A DNA stretch of 53,409 nt, taken from Sphingomonas sp. BK235 (lineage in GTDB: Bacteria; Pseudomonadota; Alphaproteobacteria; Sphingomonadales; Sphingomonadaceae). The notes beneath the pieces were generated by a model. The model made no database searches and was not told where the DNA came from. It saw nothing but the letters and a program-made list of their open reading frames with translations. Below, one piece after another: positions 33,282 to 41,876 of this stretch (the first letter of the stretch is position 1; each line of letters starts with the position of its first letter). The stretch is from the NCBI RefSeq assembly GCF_004345855.1, contig NZ_SLXN01000015.1, positions 1-53,409 on the forward strand, read 5' to 3'. The position numbers were made by a program, and so were the translations under genes.

Positions 33282-35732
33282 ATGTTCGATCCGCCGCGCA
33301 TTCTGCGCCTGCAATCGCTTAGCCTATCCGCGGTCGCGCTGGCACTCGCCGCCGGTTCGGCGCACGCCCAAGCCGTACCGGCCGCCGCCGCGACCGCCGC
33401 CTCCGATCCTGCGGATGCTCCGCAGGAAGGCGCCGACGTCGTCGTCACCGGCGCGCGCGACCTGAACGGCGTGATCCAGGCCGGATCGACCGGAAGCGTG
33501 TTCGGCATCGACAAGCCGCTTGTCGACACCCCGCGCTCGATCACCGCCGTCTCGGACGAACTGCTGTCGCGCTACAACATCCGCAACGTCTTCGATCTCG
33601 CCAGCGTGTCGGCGGGCGCCTCGACCGGCTCATATTTCGGCGTGCCGGGCAGCCTAAATCTGCGCGGCAACATGGCGGACAACTACTTCAACGGCTTCCA
33701 GGGGCTGTCGAACTTCGCCAATTACCCGACGCCGGTCGATGCGACCTCCTCGATCGAGATCGTTCGCGGCCCCGCCTCGCCCGTCTTTGGCGCGGGGCAG
33801 GTCGGCGGGTACCTGAACTTCATCCCCAAGACCGGCTATGGCGAGAAGACGAAATACGTCAACGAGCTGAGCGGCAACCTGACGGGCGTGCTGGGCAGCT
33901 ACAACCAGCGCGAGTTGACCGGCAATGTCGCGATCCCGCTCGGCATCGGCGGCAATGCGGGCGGGCTGCACCTGTTCGGCAAGCTGGAAGACTCGGACAG
34001 TTTCTACAAGGGCATGCACCCCGAGTCGCAGATCGGGCAGGCATCCTATGCGGGTGACCTGACGTCGAAACTGTCGGTCGAGCTGACCTATCAATACATC
34101 CATTCGGACGGTTATCTAAAGAACATCGGCTGGAACCGCGTAACGCAGGATCTCATCGACAACGGCAATTACGTCGCCGGTCGCCCAATCGCGCAGATCT
34201 CCGATGGCGTCTCGCCCTATATCACGCCCCAGCAATTTTTTCAGGTGACCGGCGGGTCGACGCTGATGTTCTACGGCCCCGCGATCGGAGTACCGGTGTC
34301 GCCGAATGATTTCACCAAGCTGGATCCGGCGACGATCCGTACGGTCAAGCTGAGCCCGCGCACAACATTCATTGACGAGGGCGTGGACGTCAACGAGGCC
34401 TATACCAACACCGGCTATGGTCGCCTCGCCTATGCGTTCGACAATGGCAGCACGTTGAAGTTCGAAAGCTTCGTCAACACGCTAAGGTCGCGCAACTATC
34501 AGAGCTACGGCTTCGGGAGCTATTATCGCTCGACCGTGACAGAGCAGCGACTGAGCTATCTCGCCGACTTTGCGACCGGGCCGGTTGAGTGGAAGACAGT
34601 ATTCGGCGGAAATTACCGCTTCACTGACGCGCGTGTGCAGAGCAGCCTAAACGACTTCGTCCTGTCCGAGGACCGTCGCGATCTGAGCGTCGGGGCGACG
34701 ATCGACGACCGGTTCAACAATCCGTTCGCGGTCGACAATTTTGCCTGGGCGACCGACGTGCAGAGCACGATCCGTAACATCGGCGGGTTCGCGCTGGTCG
34801 ATGCGACGCTGGGGCCGGTCAGCCTGACCGTAGGCGGGCGCATCGACAATTATAAGGTGAAGTCGCTCAACACCGGCAGCGAGGTGGACGACGCGCGCCA
34901 AACCTTCCGCGCAACTGACACGACGGGCAGCTTCAACACCTCGCTGGCGTACAAATTCCAATGGGCGACCTTCTACGGCACATATGCAGAGGCGCGCTCG
35001 GTCCAGGTCGATCAAGGCGGCGGGATCAACCCCGCGCTGGTGCAGAACGACGCCTATCTCGGGCCGTCCAAGCTGAAGGAAGTGGGGATCAAGACCTCGC
35101 AGTTCGGTGGGCGACTGTTCGCGGCGATCGACGCCTATGAGCAGCAGCGCTCGTATCTCTCCACGCCTCCCACCGGGGTCCAGTCGGTCGATGCGCGGCG
35201 GACGCGGGGCATCGAAGCGGAGCTGCGCTATCTCGTCACCCGCTCGCTGGGAGTTACCGGCACGTTCACGCATCAGCGGACCAAGGTGCTGCCGACCGCG
35301 GGTGCGGGCTTCTTCCTAACGGTGCCGTCGTGCCTTGCCGGGATTGCGTGCACCGACGGCTATGGCGGCTATGTCTTCACCAACGCCAACCGCATCCCGG
35401 AGCTTCAGGACGGTTATTACCTGCATGCCACCCCGAACACGAGCGCATCGCTATTCGCCACCTATGACCGGCGGGGGCATTGGGGGCTGACCGGCGGCGT
35501 GACCTATGCGTCACAGACCGGCGGCTATCTGCCTGGGGCGATCAAGGTGCCGGGCTATGCGCTGTTCCGCGCGGGCGCCTATGTTATCGACGGCCCGTGG
35601 CGCGTGGACGTGAACGCGAACAACTTGTTCGACAAGCGGTACTTCATCGCCGGTTACGACACCGATGCCAACGCCAATGTCCTGCCGGGCATCGGCCGCA
35701 CCGTACAGGTCCGCCTGAGCCGAAACTTTTAA
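33282..35732 (+). CDS. TonB-dependent receptor, siderophore-receptor-like
   Basis: This 816-residue outer-membrane receptor starts at ATG 33282 after AGGGGGA. The frame extends upstream, but a signal peptide (LSLSAVALALAAGSAHAQA) fixes this start. The TonB box lies near VVVTGARD. The plug has the TonB-siderophore pattern (DKPLVDTPRSITAVSDELLS, LNLRGNMADNYFNG, IEIVRGPASPVFGAGQVGGY) and the barrel closes with TVQVRLSRNF. It has no STN domain. In sphingomonads such receptors often import aromatic compounds or other nutrients as well as iron chelates. Its position divergent from the SDR/Rieske operon suggests that it takes up the cluster substrate. Confidence 0.92.
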   Translation: MFDPPRILRLQSLSLSAVALALAAGSAHAQAVPAAAATAASDPADAPQEGADVVVTGARDLNGVIQAGSTGSVFGIDKPLVDTPRSITAVSDELLSRYNIRNVFDLASVSAGASTGSYFGVPGSLNLRGNMADNYFNGFQGLSNFANYPTPVDATSSIEIVRGPASPVFGAGQVGGYLNFIPKTGYGEKTKYVNELSGNLTGVLGSYNQRELTGNVAIPLGIGGNAGGLHLFGKLEDSDSFYKGMHPESQIGQASYAGDLTSKLSVELTYQYIHSDGYLKNIGWNRVTQDLIDNGNYVAGRPIAQISDGVSPYITPQQFFQVTGGSTLMFYGPAIGVPVSPNDFTKLDPATIRTVKLSPRTTFIDEGVDVNEAYTNTGYGRLAYAFDNGSTLKFESFVNTLRSRNYQSYGFGSYYRSTVTEQRLSYLADFATGPVEWKTVFGGNYRFTDARVQSSLNDFVLSEDRRDLSVGATIDDRFNNPFAVDNFAWATDVQSTIRNIGGFALVDATLGPVSLTVGGRIDNYKVKSLNTGSEVDDARQTFRATDTTGSFNTSLAYKFQWATFYGTYAEARSVQVDQGGGINPALVQNDAYLGPSKLKEVGIKTSQFGGRLFAAIDAYEQQRSYLSTPPTGVQSVDARRTRGIEAELRYLVTRSLGVTGTFTHQRTKVLPTAGAGFFLTVPSCLAGIACTDGYGGYVFTNANRIPELQDGYYLHATPNTSASLFATYDRRGHWGLTGGVTYASQTGGYLPGAIKVPGYALFRAGAYVIDGPWRVDVNANNLFDKRYFIAGYDTDANANVLPGIGRTVQVRLSRNF

Positions 35733-35740
35733 TGGCGGTG

Positions 35741-35772
35741 CGCCACCCGCTCCCAGATGGGCGCGGGTGGCG
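35741..35772 (+). terminator. Strong hairpin downstream of the TonB receptor gene
   Basis: CGCCACCCGC and GCGGGTGGCG form a perfect ten-pair stem with a 12-base loop, starting 8 bases after the receptor stop. No T-run follows, so it is either a Rho-assisted terminator or an mRNA 3' stabiliser. Confidence 0.5.
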
Positions 35773-35983
35773 GAGTGAAAGTTCGCTAGGTCTACACCGA
35801 AGCGCCTTGTCCGAAGCCGCGGGGGAGCGCATTGATGCGAGCGGCGGCGCCTCGCCGCGCATCACGCCATCTTCATCCCATTGGGGCGCGAGGTCCATAT
35901 TTCTGGCCGTCGCAGGGCAGCAATTCCCTAAGAAGATAGCGATGCCAGCCGTTGCTGGCAGGACGCGAAGGAGCGCCGCTGCG

Positions 35984-36883
35984 CTATTCCAGCAGCGCCA
36001 GCGCCTCGCGATAGGTTGGCGCCGCATCCGCCGAGGCGCGCGATACCGCCAACGCGCCCGCCGCCGCCGCCAGCCGCATCGCGGCGGGCAGGCGCTCGCC
36101 CAGCGCCAGCGCATAGGCCAACGCACCGTTGTAGGCGTCCCCCGCCCCTGTGGTATCCACAACCGACACGGGCAAGGCGGGCTGGCGCACCAGTTCGTCG
36201 CCGATCAGCGCGGCGCTGCCATCTCCCCCTAGCGTTACCAGCGCGGCGCCCGCCCCCGCCGCGACCAGCGCCTTCAGCCCCGCCGCCACGTCATCGGTGC
36301 CGGTCAGGCTCGCCAGTTCGGTCTCGTTCGGCGTCACCAGATCGACCAGCGGTAACATCGACAGCGCCGCGCGATCGGCAGGTGCGGGGTTCAGGAGCGT
36401 GCGGACATCGTGCCGCCGCGCGACGCGCAGCGCTGCCTCGATCGCGTCGAACGGAGTTTCGAGCTGGACCATCAGCAACCCCGCGGTCGCGATCGAGGCC
36501 TCCGCCGCCTCCACCAGCGCGGGTGTCACCAGTGCGTTCGCGCCCGCCGTCACCGCGATGACATTGACGCCATCGGCCGCGACCATGATGTGCGCGGTCC
36601 CGGTCGGCGCCGCGACGCCATCGACATGGAGAATGTTGATACCCGCCACGAGCAGATGGTCGCACGCCGCCGCCCCCTCGGCATCGTTGCCGACCGCGCC
36701 GATCATACTCACACGCGCTCCCATCCGCCGCGCGGCCATCGCCTGGTTGAGCCCCTTGCCCCCGATCCCCTGCCGCAGCCCGCGGGTCATGATCGTCTCG
36801 TGCGGGCGCGGCAGTGCCGCCACGTCGATGATGATGTCGGTGTTGATGCTGCCGACGACGGCGATGCGGGGCGCGATGCTCAT
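35984..36883 (-). CDS. rbsK: Ribokinase (PfkB family)
   Basis: This 299-residue sugar kinase starts at ATG 36883 (MSIAPRIAVVGSINTDIIID). PfkB signatures are present: GGKGLNQAMAARRMGARVSM near residue 40 and the C-terminal DTTGAGDAYNGALAYALALG with the catalytic aspartate. NPAPADR and TPNETEL are typical of ribokinase. It phosphorylates ribose, or a related sugar or nucleoside-derived pentose, at O5 with ATP. No ribose transporter or nucleoside hydrolase is adjacent, so its link to the surrounding catabolic genes is unclear. It is transcribed alone. Confidence 0.85.
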   Translation of the reverse strand: MSIAPRIAVVGSINTDIIIDVAALPRPHETIMTRGLRQGIGGKGLNQAMAARRMGARVSMIGAVGNDAEGAAACDHLLVAGINILHVDGVAAPTGTAHIMVAADGVNVIAVTAGANALVTPALVEAAEASIATAGLLMVQLETPFDAIEAALRVARRHDVRTLLNPAPADRAALSMLPLVDLVTPNETELASLTGTDDVAAGLKALVAAGAGAALVTLGGDGSAALIGDELVRQPALPVSVVDTTGAGDAYNGALAYALALGERLPAAMRLAAAAGALAVSRASADAAPTYREALALLE

Positions 36884-37331
36884 GCCCGCGATGCTAGCGC
36901 AGCCGACGCCCCCGCGCGTTGATGCTGCGCACACGGCGACTTGTCGTCAGGTGCATGGTCGGTTGGCGGGTCGGGAGTCCACGCATTTTCCGGCGGTTCC
37001 CTCACGAACTCCGTTCGTCCTGCGGAATCATTAAGCTTGTCGATCTGGCCGCTCGAAAGGCGGTGGTCCACGGTGCTTCGAGACGAGGCTTCGACGACCT
37101 CAGCCTCTCCTCAGCACGAACGAATGTCTGCTGAACGAACCCGCTCGCTTCAAGCGCGGAGTCAAGCGAAGCTCAGACTTGGAGTCGAAATGTCGGGGAG
37201 CCACGACGCCAAACGGGATCTCGACCAATGCATCTCGGCCAGCTCGATGCTGATCGAACCCAACGGAGGGTGGAACGACATTTCCCCACCACAACCGGAC
37301 ATTCGCCCGCTTCCGTAATCGGTGCTCTCCA
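36884..37331. other. Intergenic region, no gene recognised
   Basis: Short frames on both strands in these 448 bases lack coding composition. A stretch near 37270-37318 (ACAACCGGACATTCGCCCGC and flanks) loosely resembles the GGTCATTC block of the dispersed repeats but is not a clear copy. No T-tailed hairpin is evident downstream of the fusion gene. Confidence 0.4.
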
Positions 37332-39674
37332 TCAATGCACGAACAGCGCCTTGCGGATGATCGCATGCGCCCCCCAATTGCCGTTAACTATCTGTGTCAC
37401 CCCGAAATCCACCCCCACCGACAGCAAGGAGATCGCCTCGTCCTCGGTCAGCCCTCGTGTCGTCATCAGGAAGCGGCGCGCCTTCCGAAAGGCGTCGCGC
37501 ATCGCGCTTTCGATCGAGCTCTGCTTGTAGATGTCGCTCTGCGCCTTGCCGCCCAGATCGCGCAGGTAATTGGGCTGCGAAAAGCCCAGGATCACCCATT
37601 CGTCGCGCGTCTCGATCAACGGGTAATCGAGGTCGCGCAGTTTCTCGGGCTGGTCGCCGCACCGATGGAGCACGATCTGGATCACCGCGCTCATCGAACA
37701 TTCGATGGCGGTGCCGCACAATTCGGAGTCGCCCTGCGACGCGTGCGGATCCCCCAATGACAGCAGTCCTTCCGCGACATTGACCGGTAGGAACACCGAT
37801 CCACCTGCGCCCATCCGCCAGTTGTCGATATTGCCGCCGAAATTGGCGGGCGGGACCGAATCGATCAGCCCGTCATGCGCGGGCGCCATCGCGACAAAGC
37901 CGAAATGCGGGCGCACCGGCACCTCTACGTCGCGCAGCACGTTGAAGTTCTTCGTCACCATTTCGGGATCGACGATCACCCCGGGGTAATCATAGCGCTG
38001 GTGAACGACGCCATTGGGGTCGGTCTGCGGCACGTAACGGTAATTGTAGACGGCGTGCGCGCAATGCCCGCCGTGGCGCCGCTCGACCTCATAGATGGTG
38101 ACGACCTCGCGCGGCTTAGGCTCGGTCAACATGTCGCCGTAATGAAAGCCCCAATAGGCCGCGACGTTGCTGCCGAAGCTGCGCCCAGCGAACTTTGCGC
38201 TGCCCGAGGGGCGCGGGGTCATCTCCAGGAAGCGCACCTCCACGACGTCGCCGCGCTCCGCCCCCGCGATCGCGATCGGGCCGGTCATGATATGGACACC
38301 GAACCCCTCGCCCGCGCCGCGCCCGACCGCGGAGGCATCCATCGGCCCGGCGCCGCGGCGGTTGATGGCCTTGTCGCCCTTTTCCCAGTGGTAGATGCGC
38401 TCGACCTCCGGGTCGCCGTCGATCATCCGTTCGTGATCGTCACCGGCGTGATGAGTGACCGCCTCGATCGTGACGTAATCGCCCGACCGGACGCGCAGCA
38501 CCGGGCGCAGGTTACGGCTGAGATAGCCCCAATGGACGGTATCCACCGTCGCGCGCAGATGATGATGGCGCACGTCGCCGGCGGGGACCACATCGTCGGC
38601 GCCGATGCCGGGTTCGGTCGCAGCCTCAAGCTCCAGCGGTTCGTCGGTCGGCGCGTCGGCGGTGCGCGCGACGGGGCTGCCGCGCTGGGGAACGCTGTCG
38701 TCCTCGCCGCCGGGCGAGGCCTTGCGATATTCGCGCGGCGACACGCCGTAGCGCTCGCGGAAGCTTCGGCTGAACGAGGCCGAATCGTTGAAGCCCCATT
38801 GAAACAGGATGTCGGAGATCGACTTCTGCGCGTGCAGCGGGCTGACCAGGTCCATCCGGCAGCGTTCAAGCCGTCGTTGCTTCACATAATGGCCGAAGCT
38901 GTCGTCGATCGATTCGAACAGCTTCTGGAGGTAGCGCATCGAGATGCCGTGCTCGGTGGCGACGAATTGCAGGTTGAGCGTCGGATCGGACAGATGCATC
39001 TCGATCGACTGAAAGACGCGCTCCAGCAGCATCGCGCGCGCACCCGCCGACCCGCCGAGCGAGCGCGCGGGCGCGCCCTCCAGCAGTGCGGTGAGCAGGA
39101 ATTCGGACAGGCTGAGCTCGACCGGTCGCAGCCGGTCGCTGGTGAGCTCGTTGATCGTATCCGCGACCGAACGCAGCATCGCTGACAGCAACCGCCCCGC
39201 CCCGGTATCCGATGCGATCAGGCTAAGATCGGCGGGTAGCAGGTTGCGCACCGCCGGGCCGAAAAACGCGCGCGGGACGTGCATCATCAGGAAGCGATGA
39301 TCGCGCGGCAGATCCAGCACCGCGCGTGCATCGTTCCCGCCGATCAGCACGTCACCCTCACGCACGACAAGCGTCTGCGCGCCGAGCGTGGCGGAAAGCT
39401 CGCCCTCCAGCAGCTGCACCATCCAGATATGATCGGCGCGATCCGACAGGTCGATCGTGACGTTCTGGCTGGTGGAGGATATGCTGATGAACTCGGGCCC
39501 GTTGGCGCCGCGATGGCTCGACAGCTCGCCATAGGCCGGTTCGCTCATGACGTTGAGCAGTACCGATTTGCGCTTCAGCGCGAAGCGCCACGCCTCCCAG
39601 CGTTCTTCCTTGGGATAGGCATTGGTGGTGAACCGCAATTCAACATCCCCGCATCTACCGAGCACCCGCAGCAT
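37332..39674 (-). CDS. AraC-type regulator fused to an acetamidase/formamidase domain
   Basis: This single 780-residue frame joins two normally separate proteins. Residues about 12-200 form an AraC-binding-like domain and 216-318 the double HTH (LNLQFVATEHGISMRYLQKL, SISDILFQWGFNDSASFSRS, RYGVSPREYRK). Residues 319-368 are an acidic, Pro/Ala-rich linker. Residues 369-780 form a full FmdA/AmdA amidase domain (VDTVHWGYLSRNLRPVLRVR, EAVTHHAGD, FGGNIDNWRMGAG, LGDPHASQGDSELCGTAIE, VDFGVTQIVNG). No stop or frameshift lies between them. Each half has an unfused paralogue at 28690-30763. The start at ATG 39674 is tentative; TTG 39638, eight bases after GGGG, would remove 12 residues. The amidase half could sense or turn over the effector. 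Divergent from the reductase at 39870. Confidence 0.9.
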   Translation of the reverse strand: MLRVLGRCGDVELRFTTNAYPKEERWEAWRFALKRKSVLLNVMSEPAYGELSSHRGANGPEFISISSTSQNVTIDLSDRADHIWMVQLLEGELSATLGAQTLVVREGDVLIGGNDARAVLDLPRDHRFLMMHVPRAFFGPAVRNLLPADLSLIASDTGAGRLLSAMLRSVADTINELTSDRLRPVELSLSEFLLTALLEGAPARSLGGSAGARAMLLERVFQSIEMHLSDPTLNLQFVATEHGISMRYLQKLFESIDDSFGHYVKQRRLERCRMDLVSPLHAQKSISDILFQWGFNDSASFSRSFRERYGVSPREYRKASPGGEDDSVPQRGSPVARTADAPTDEPLELEAATEPGIGADDVVPAGDVRHHHLRATVDTVHWGYLSRNLRPVLRVRSGDYVTIEAVTHHAGDDHERMIDGDPEVERIYHWEKGDKAINRRGAGPMDASAVGRGAGEGFGVHIMTGPIAIAGAERGDVVEVRFLEMTPRPSGSAKFAGRSFGSNVAAYWGFHYGDMLTEPKPREVVTIYEVERRHGGHCAHAVYNYRYVPQTDPNGVVHQRYDYPGVIVDPEMVTKNFNVLRDVEVPVRPHFGFVAMAPAHDGLIDSVPPANFGGNIDNWRMGAGGSVFLPVNVAEGLLSLGDPHASQGDSELCGTAIECSMSAVIQIVLHRCGDQPEKLRDLDYPLIETRDEWVILGFSQPNYLRDLGGKAQSDIYKQSSIESAMRDAFRKARRFLMTTRGLTEDEAISLLSVGVDFGVTQIVNGNWGAHAIIRKALFVH

Positions 39675-39869
39675 GCTCGGCTATCCGGCGATGATAAAGA
39701 TGCCGCAACGCAGCAGCGGTGACCATAGCGGGACGCCACGGCCGCGCTTGACAGCCGGCTACGCGCAAGAATTCGTGCCGTATCAGGCAAGCCGTCGCGC
39801 GCAGGCCATGTCACCTATGCTCACGCAGTCGCAGCATTTTGAGCGCGCAGGGGGCGGGATAAGATAGCG

Positions 39870-40850
39870 GTGGACGTCGAACAGATCAGCGTGCGGGTCG
39901 ATCGGATCCGCGTGACGGGGGCGACAGGCAGCGCCGGGGCGGTGGCGATCCTGGATCTGCTGCCCGACGCCGGCGAAATACTGCCGCCGTTCGTCGCGGG
40001 CGCGCATATCGACCTCCACCTGACCCCCGATCTGATCCGGCAATATTCGCTGCTCAACGATCCGGCGGACAGCGGGCGCTATGTCGTCGCGGTCGCGCTG
40101 GACGCCGACAGCCGGGGCGGGTCGCGGCACCTGCACGAACAGGTCTCCGAAGGCGACGTCATCACCGTCAGCGCGCCACGTTGCCATTTTCCGCTGATTG
40201 AGGACGCGGCGCACAGTGTGCTGATCGCGGGCGGAATCGGCGTGACGCCGCTCTGGGCAATGGCGCAGCGGCTGCGCACGCTGCGACGGCCCTTTTCCTT
40301 CCATTTCGGCGCGCGCAGCGCCGCAACCGCGCCGCTGCTCGACGAGATCGCGCCGGTGCTGAAAGGGTTGGCGACGACGTTCGAGACGGTGTTCGAGGCG
40401 GATCACGGCGCGCGGCTGGATCTCGCGCGGATCTTTGCCGAGGCACCCGCGGGCAGCCATTTTTATGCCTGCGGGCCGTCCGGGATGCTCGATGCCTATG
40501 TCGATGCGGCAGAGGCCGCCGGGGTGAACAACGCCGTCGTCCATCTGGAGCGCTTCTCGGGCACCGGCATCGCAGCGACCGAGGGCGGGTTCACCGTCGA
40601 ATTGGCGCGCACCGGCGGCTGCTACGCGGTCGCGCAAGGATCGACGATCCTTGAGACGCTGAAGGCGGCGGGGATCAACATCCCGCATTCCTGCGCCGAG
40701 GGGATTTGCGGCGCGTGCGAGGCGACGGTGCTCGACGGCGTGCCCGATCACCGCGACGAAGTGCTGTCCGATGCGGAAAAGGCCGCGAACCGGACAATGA
40801 TGGTCTGCTGTTCAGGGGCCAAGTCCGCGCATCTGGTGCTCGACCTGTGA
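39870..40850 (+). CDS. Phthalate-dioxygenase-reductase-type electron transfer protein
   Basis: This 326-residue protein starts at GTG 39870. Domain order is the PDR type: flavin-binding barrel (IRQYSLLND, which matches RxYSL), NAD-binding domain (VLIAGGIGVTPLWAMAQRL; FYACGPSGMLDA) and a C-terminal plant-type ferredoxin (SCAEGICGACEATVLDGVPD ... MVCCSGA) with all four cysteines. It passes electrons from NAD(P)H through flavin and [2Fe-2S] to a Rieske oxygenase, the natural partner being the one at 30861. It begins a plus-strand run with the transporter, esterase and TauD genes. Confidence 0.92.
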   Translation: MDVEQISVRVDRIRVTGATGSAGAVAILDLLPDAGEILPPFVAGAHIDLHLTPDLIRQYSLLNDPADSGRYVVAVALDADSRGGSRHLHEQVSEGDVITVSAPRCHFPLIEDAAHSVLIAGGIGVTPLWAMAQRLRTLRRPFSFHFGARSAATAPLLDEIAPVLKGLATTFETVFEADHGARLDLARIFAEAPAGSHFYACGPSGMLDAYVDAAEAAGVNNAVVHLERFSGTGIAATEGGFTVELARTGGCYAVAQGSTILETLKAAGINIPHSCAEGICGACEATVLDGVPDHRDEVLSDAEKAANRTMMVCCSGAKSAHLVLDL

Positions 40851-41857
40851 GCGCGTTGCGGCGCATAATGTCCCGTACGATCGGCTGGGTCGATCCATTC
40901 ATCGTGCTGATGCTGGGGCTAGTGGTGCTCGCCAGCATCGCGCCGGTGCGCGGGCTCGCAGCGCAGGCGGTGGAGATCGCCGCGGAAGTGTCCATCGTGC
41001 TGCTGTTCTTCCTTCACGGCGCCAAGCTGTCGCGCGAGGCGATCGTCTCGGGGTTCAGCAACCTGCGGCTCCATGCGGCGGTGCTGGCGACGACCTTCGC
41101 GCTTTTCCCGCTGCTGGGGCTGGCAATCCGCGCCGCGTTGACGGGGCACATGGCGCCGGGCGTGCTCGACGGCATCCTGTTCCTGTGCCTGTTGCCCTCC
41201 ACTGTCCAGTCGTCGATCGCCTTCACCGCGATCGCGCGCGGCAATGTCGCAGCGGCGGTGTGCAGCGCGTCCTTTTCCAGCCTGCTGGGCGTGATGGCGA
41301 CGCCGTTCCTCGTTGCGCTGCTGATGGGACATAGCGCAAGCGTATCGACCACTGCGATCGAGAAGATCGTGCTGCAACTGGTGCTGCCATTTGCCGCCGG
41401 GCATTTGCTGCGCCCGTGGATGGGGAAGGTCATCGACCGGCATCGCAAGCTGGTGGGCCGCGTCGATCGCAGCTCGATCCTGCTGATCGTCTTTTCCGCA
41501 TTCAGCGCCTCGGTCGTCGAGGGCTTGTGGAATCGTGTGGACGCCGCCGATATCGCCGCGATCCTGCTCGTCTCCGCCGCGATGCTGGCTACGGTGATGG
41601 CGCTGACCTGGTGGGCATCGGCGCGGATCGGGTTGGCGCGCGAGGACCGGATCGTGATGCTGTTCGCAGGCTCGAAGAAGAGCCTCGCGACCGGGGTGCC
41701 GATCGCCTCGACGCTGTTCCCGCCGGCGGCGCTGGGGCCGGTGCTGTTGCCGGTGATGCTGTTCCACCAACTCCAGCTCATCGTCTGCGCCGCGATGGCG
41801 CAGGCGTTCGCGCGCGGCGCGGACGATGCAGCCGCCGCGAACCCCGCCACCGCCTGA
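40847..41857 (+). CDS. BASS-family (bile acid:sodium symporter-like) transporter
   Basis: This 336-residue membrane protein has about ten hydrophobic helices (FIVLMLGLVVLASIAPV, EVSIVLLFFLHGAKLS, ATTFALFPLLGLAIRAAL, ... LGPVLLPVMLFHQLQLIV). The motifs LFLCLLPSTVQSSIAFTAIA and FAGSKKSLATGVPIASTLF are typical of the SBF-like BASS branch. GTG 40847 overlaps the reductase stop (GTGA), favouring coupled translation; ATG 40868 is the alternative start. Members import organic anions with sodium. Here the cargo may be the substrate or an intermediate of the surrounding catabolic genes. Confidence 0.88.
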   Translation: MSALRRIMSRTIGWVDPFIVLMLGLVVLASIAPVRGLAAQAVEIAAEVSIVLLFFLHGAKLSREAIVSGFSNLRLHAAVLATTFALFPLLGLAIRAALTGHMAPGVLDGILFLCLLPSTVQSSIAFTAIARGNVAAAVCSASFSSLLGVMATPFLVALLMGHSASVSTTAIEKIVLQLVLPFAAGHLLRPWMGKVIDRHRKLVGRVDRSSILLIVFSAFSASVVEGLWNRVDAADIAAILLVSAAMLATVMALTWWASARIGLAREDRIVMLFAGSKKSLATGVPIASTLFPPAALGPVLLPVMLFHQLQLIVCAAMAQAFARGADDAAAANPATA

Positions 41858-41876
41858 CCTCAAGGGAGCGACCCGT

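Noticed and set aside
32011..33465. 484-residue plus-strand frame over the SDR gene
   Set aside because: The SDR has complete TGxxxGxG, NNAG and YxxxK motifs on the other strand. This frame is Arg/Pro-rich and featureless.
37875..39185. 436-residue plus-strand frame opposite the AraC-amidase fusion
   Set aside because: It is a shadow of the fusion gene. I considered whether it cast doubt on the fusion, but the fusion frame has conserved motifs on both sides of the linker.
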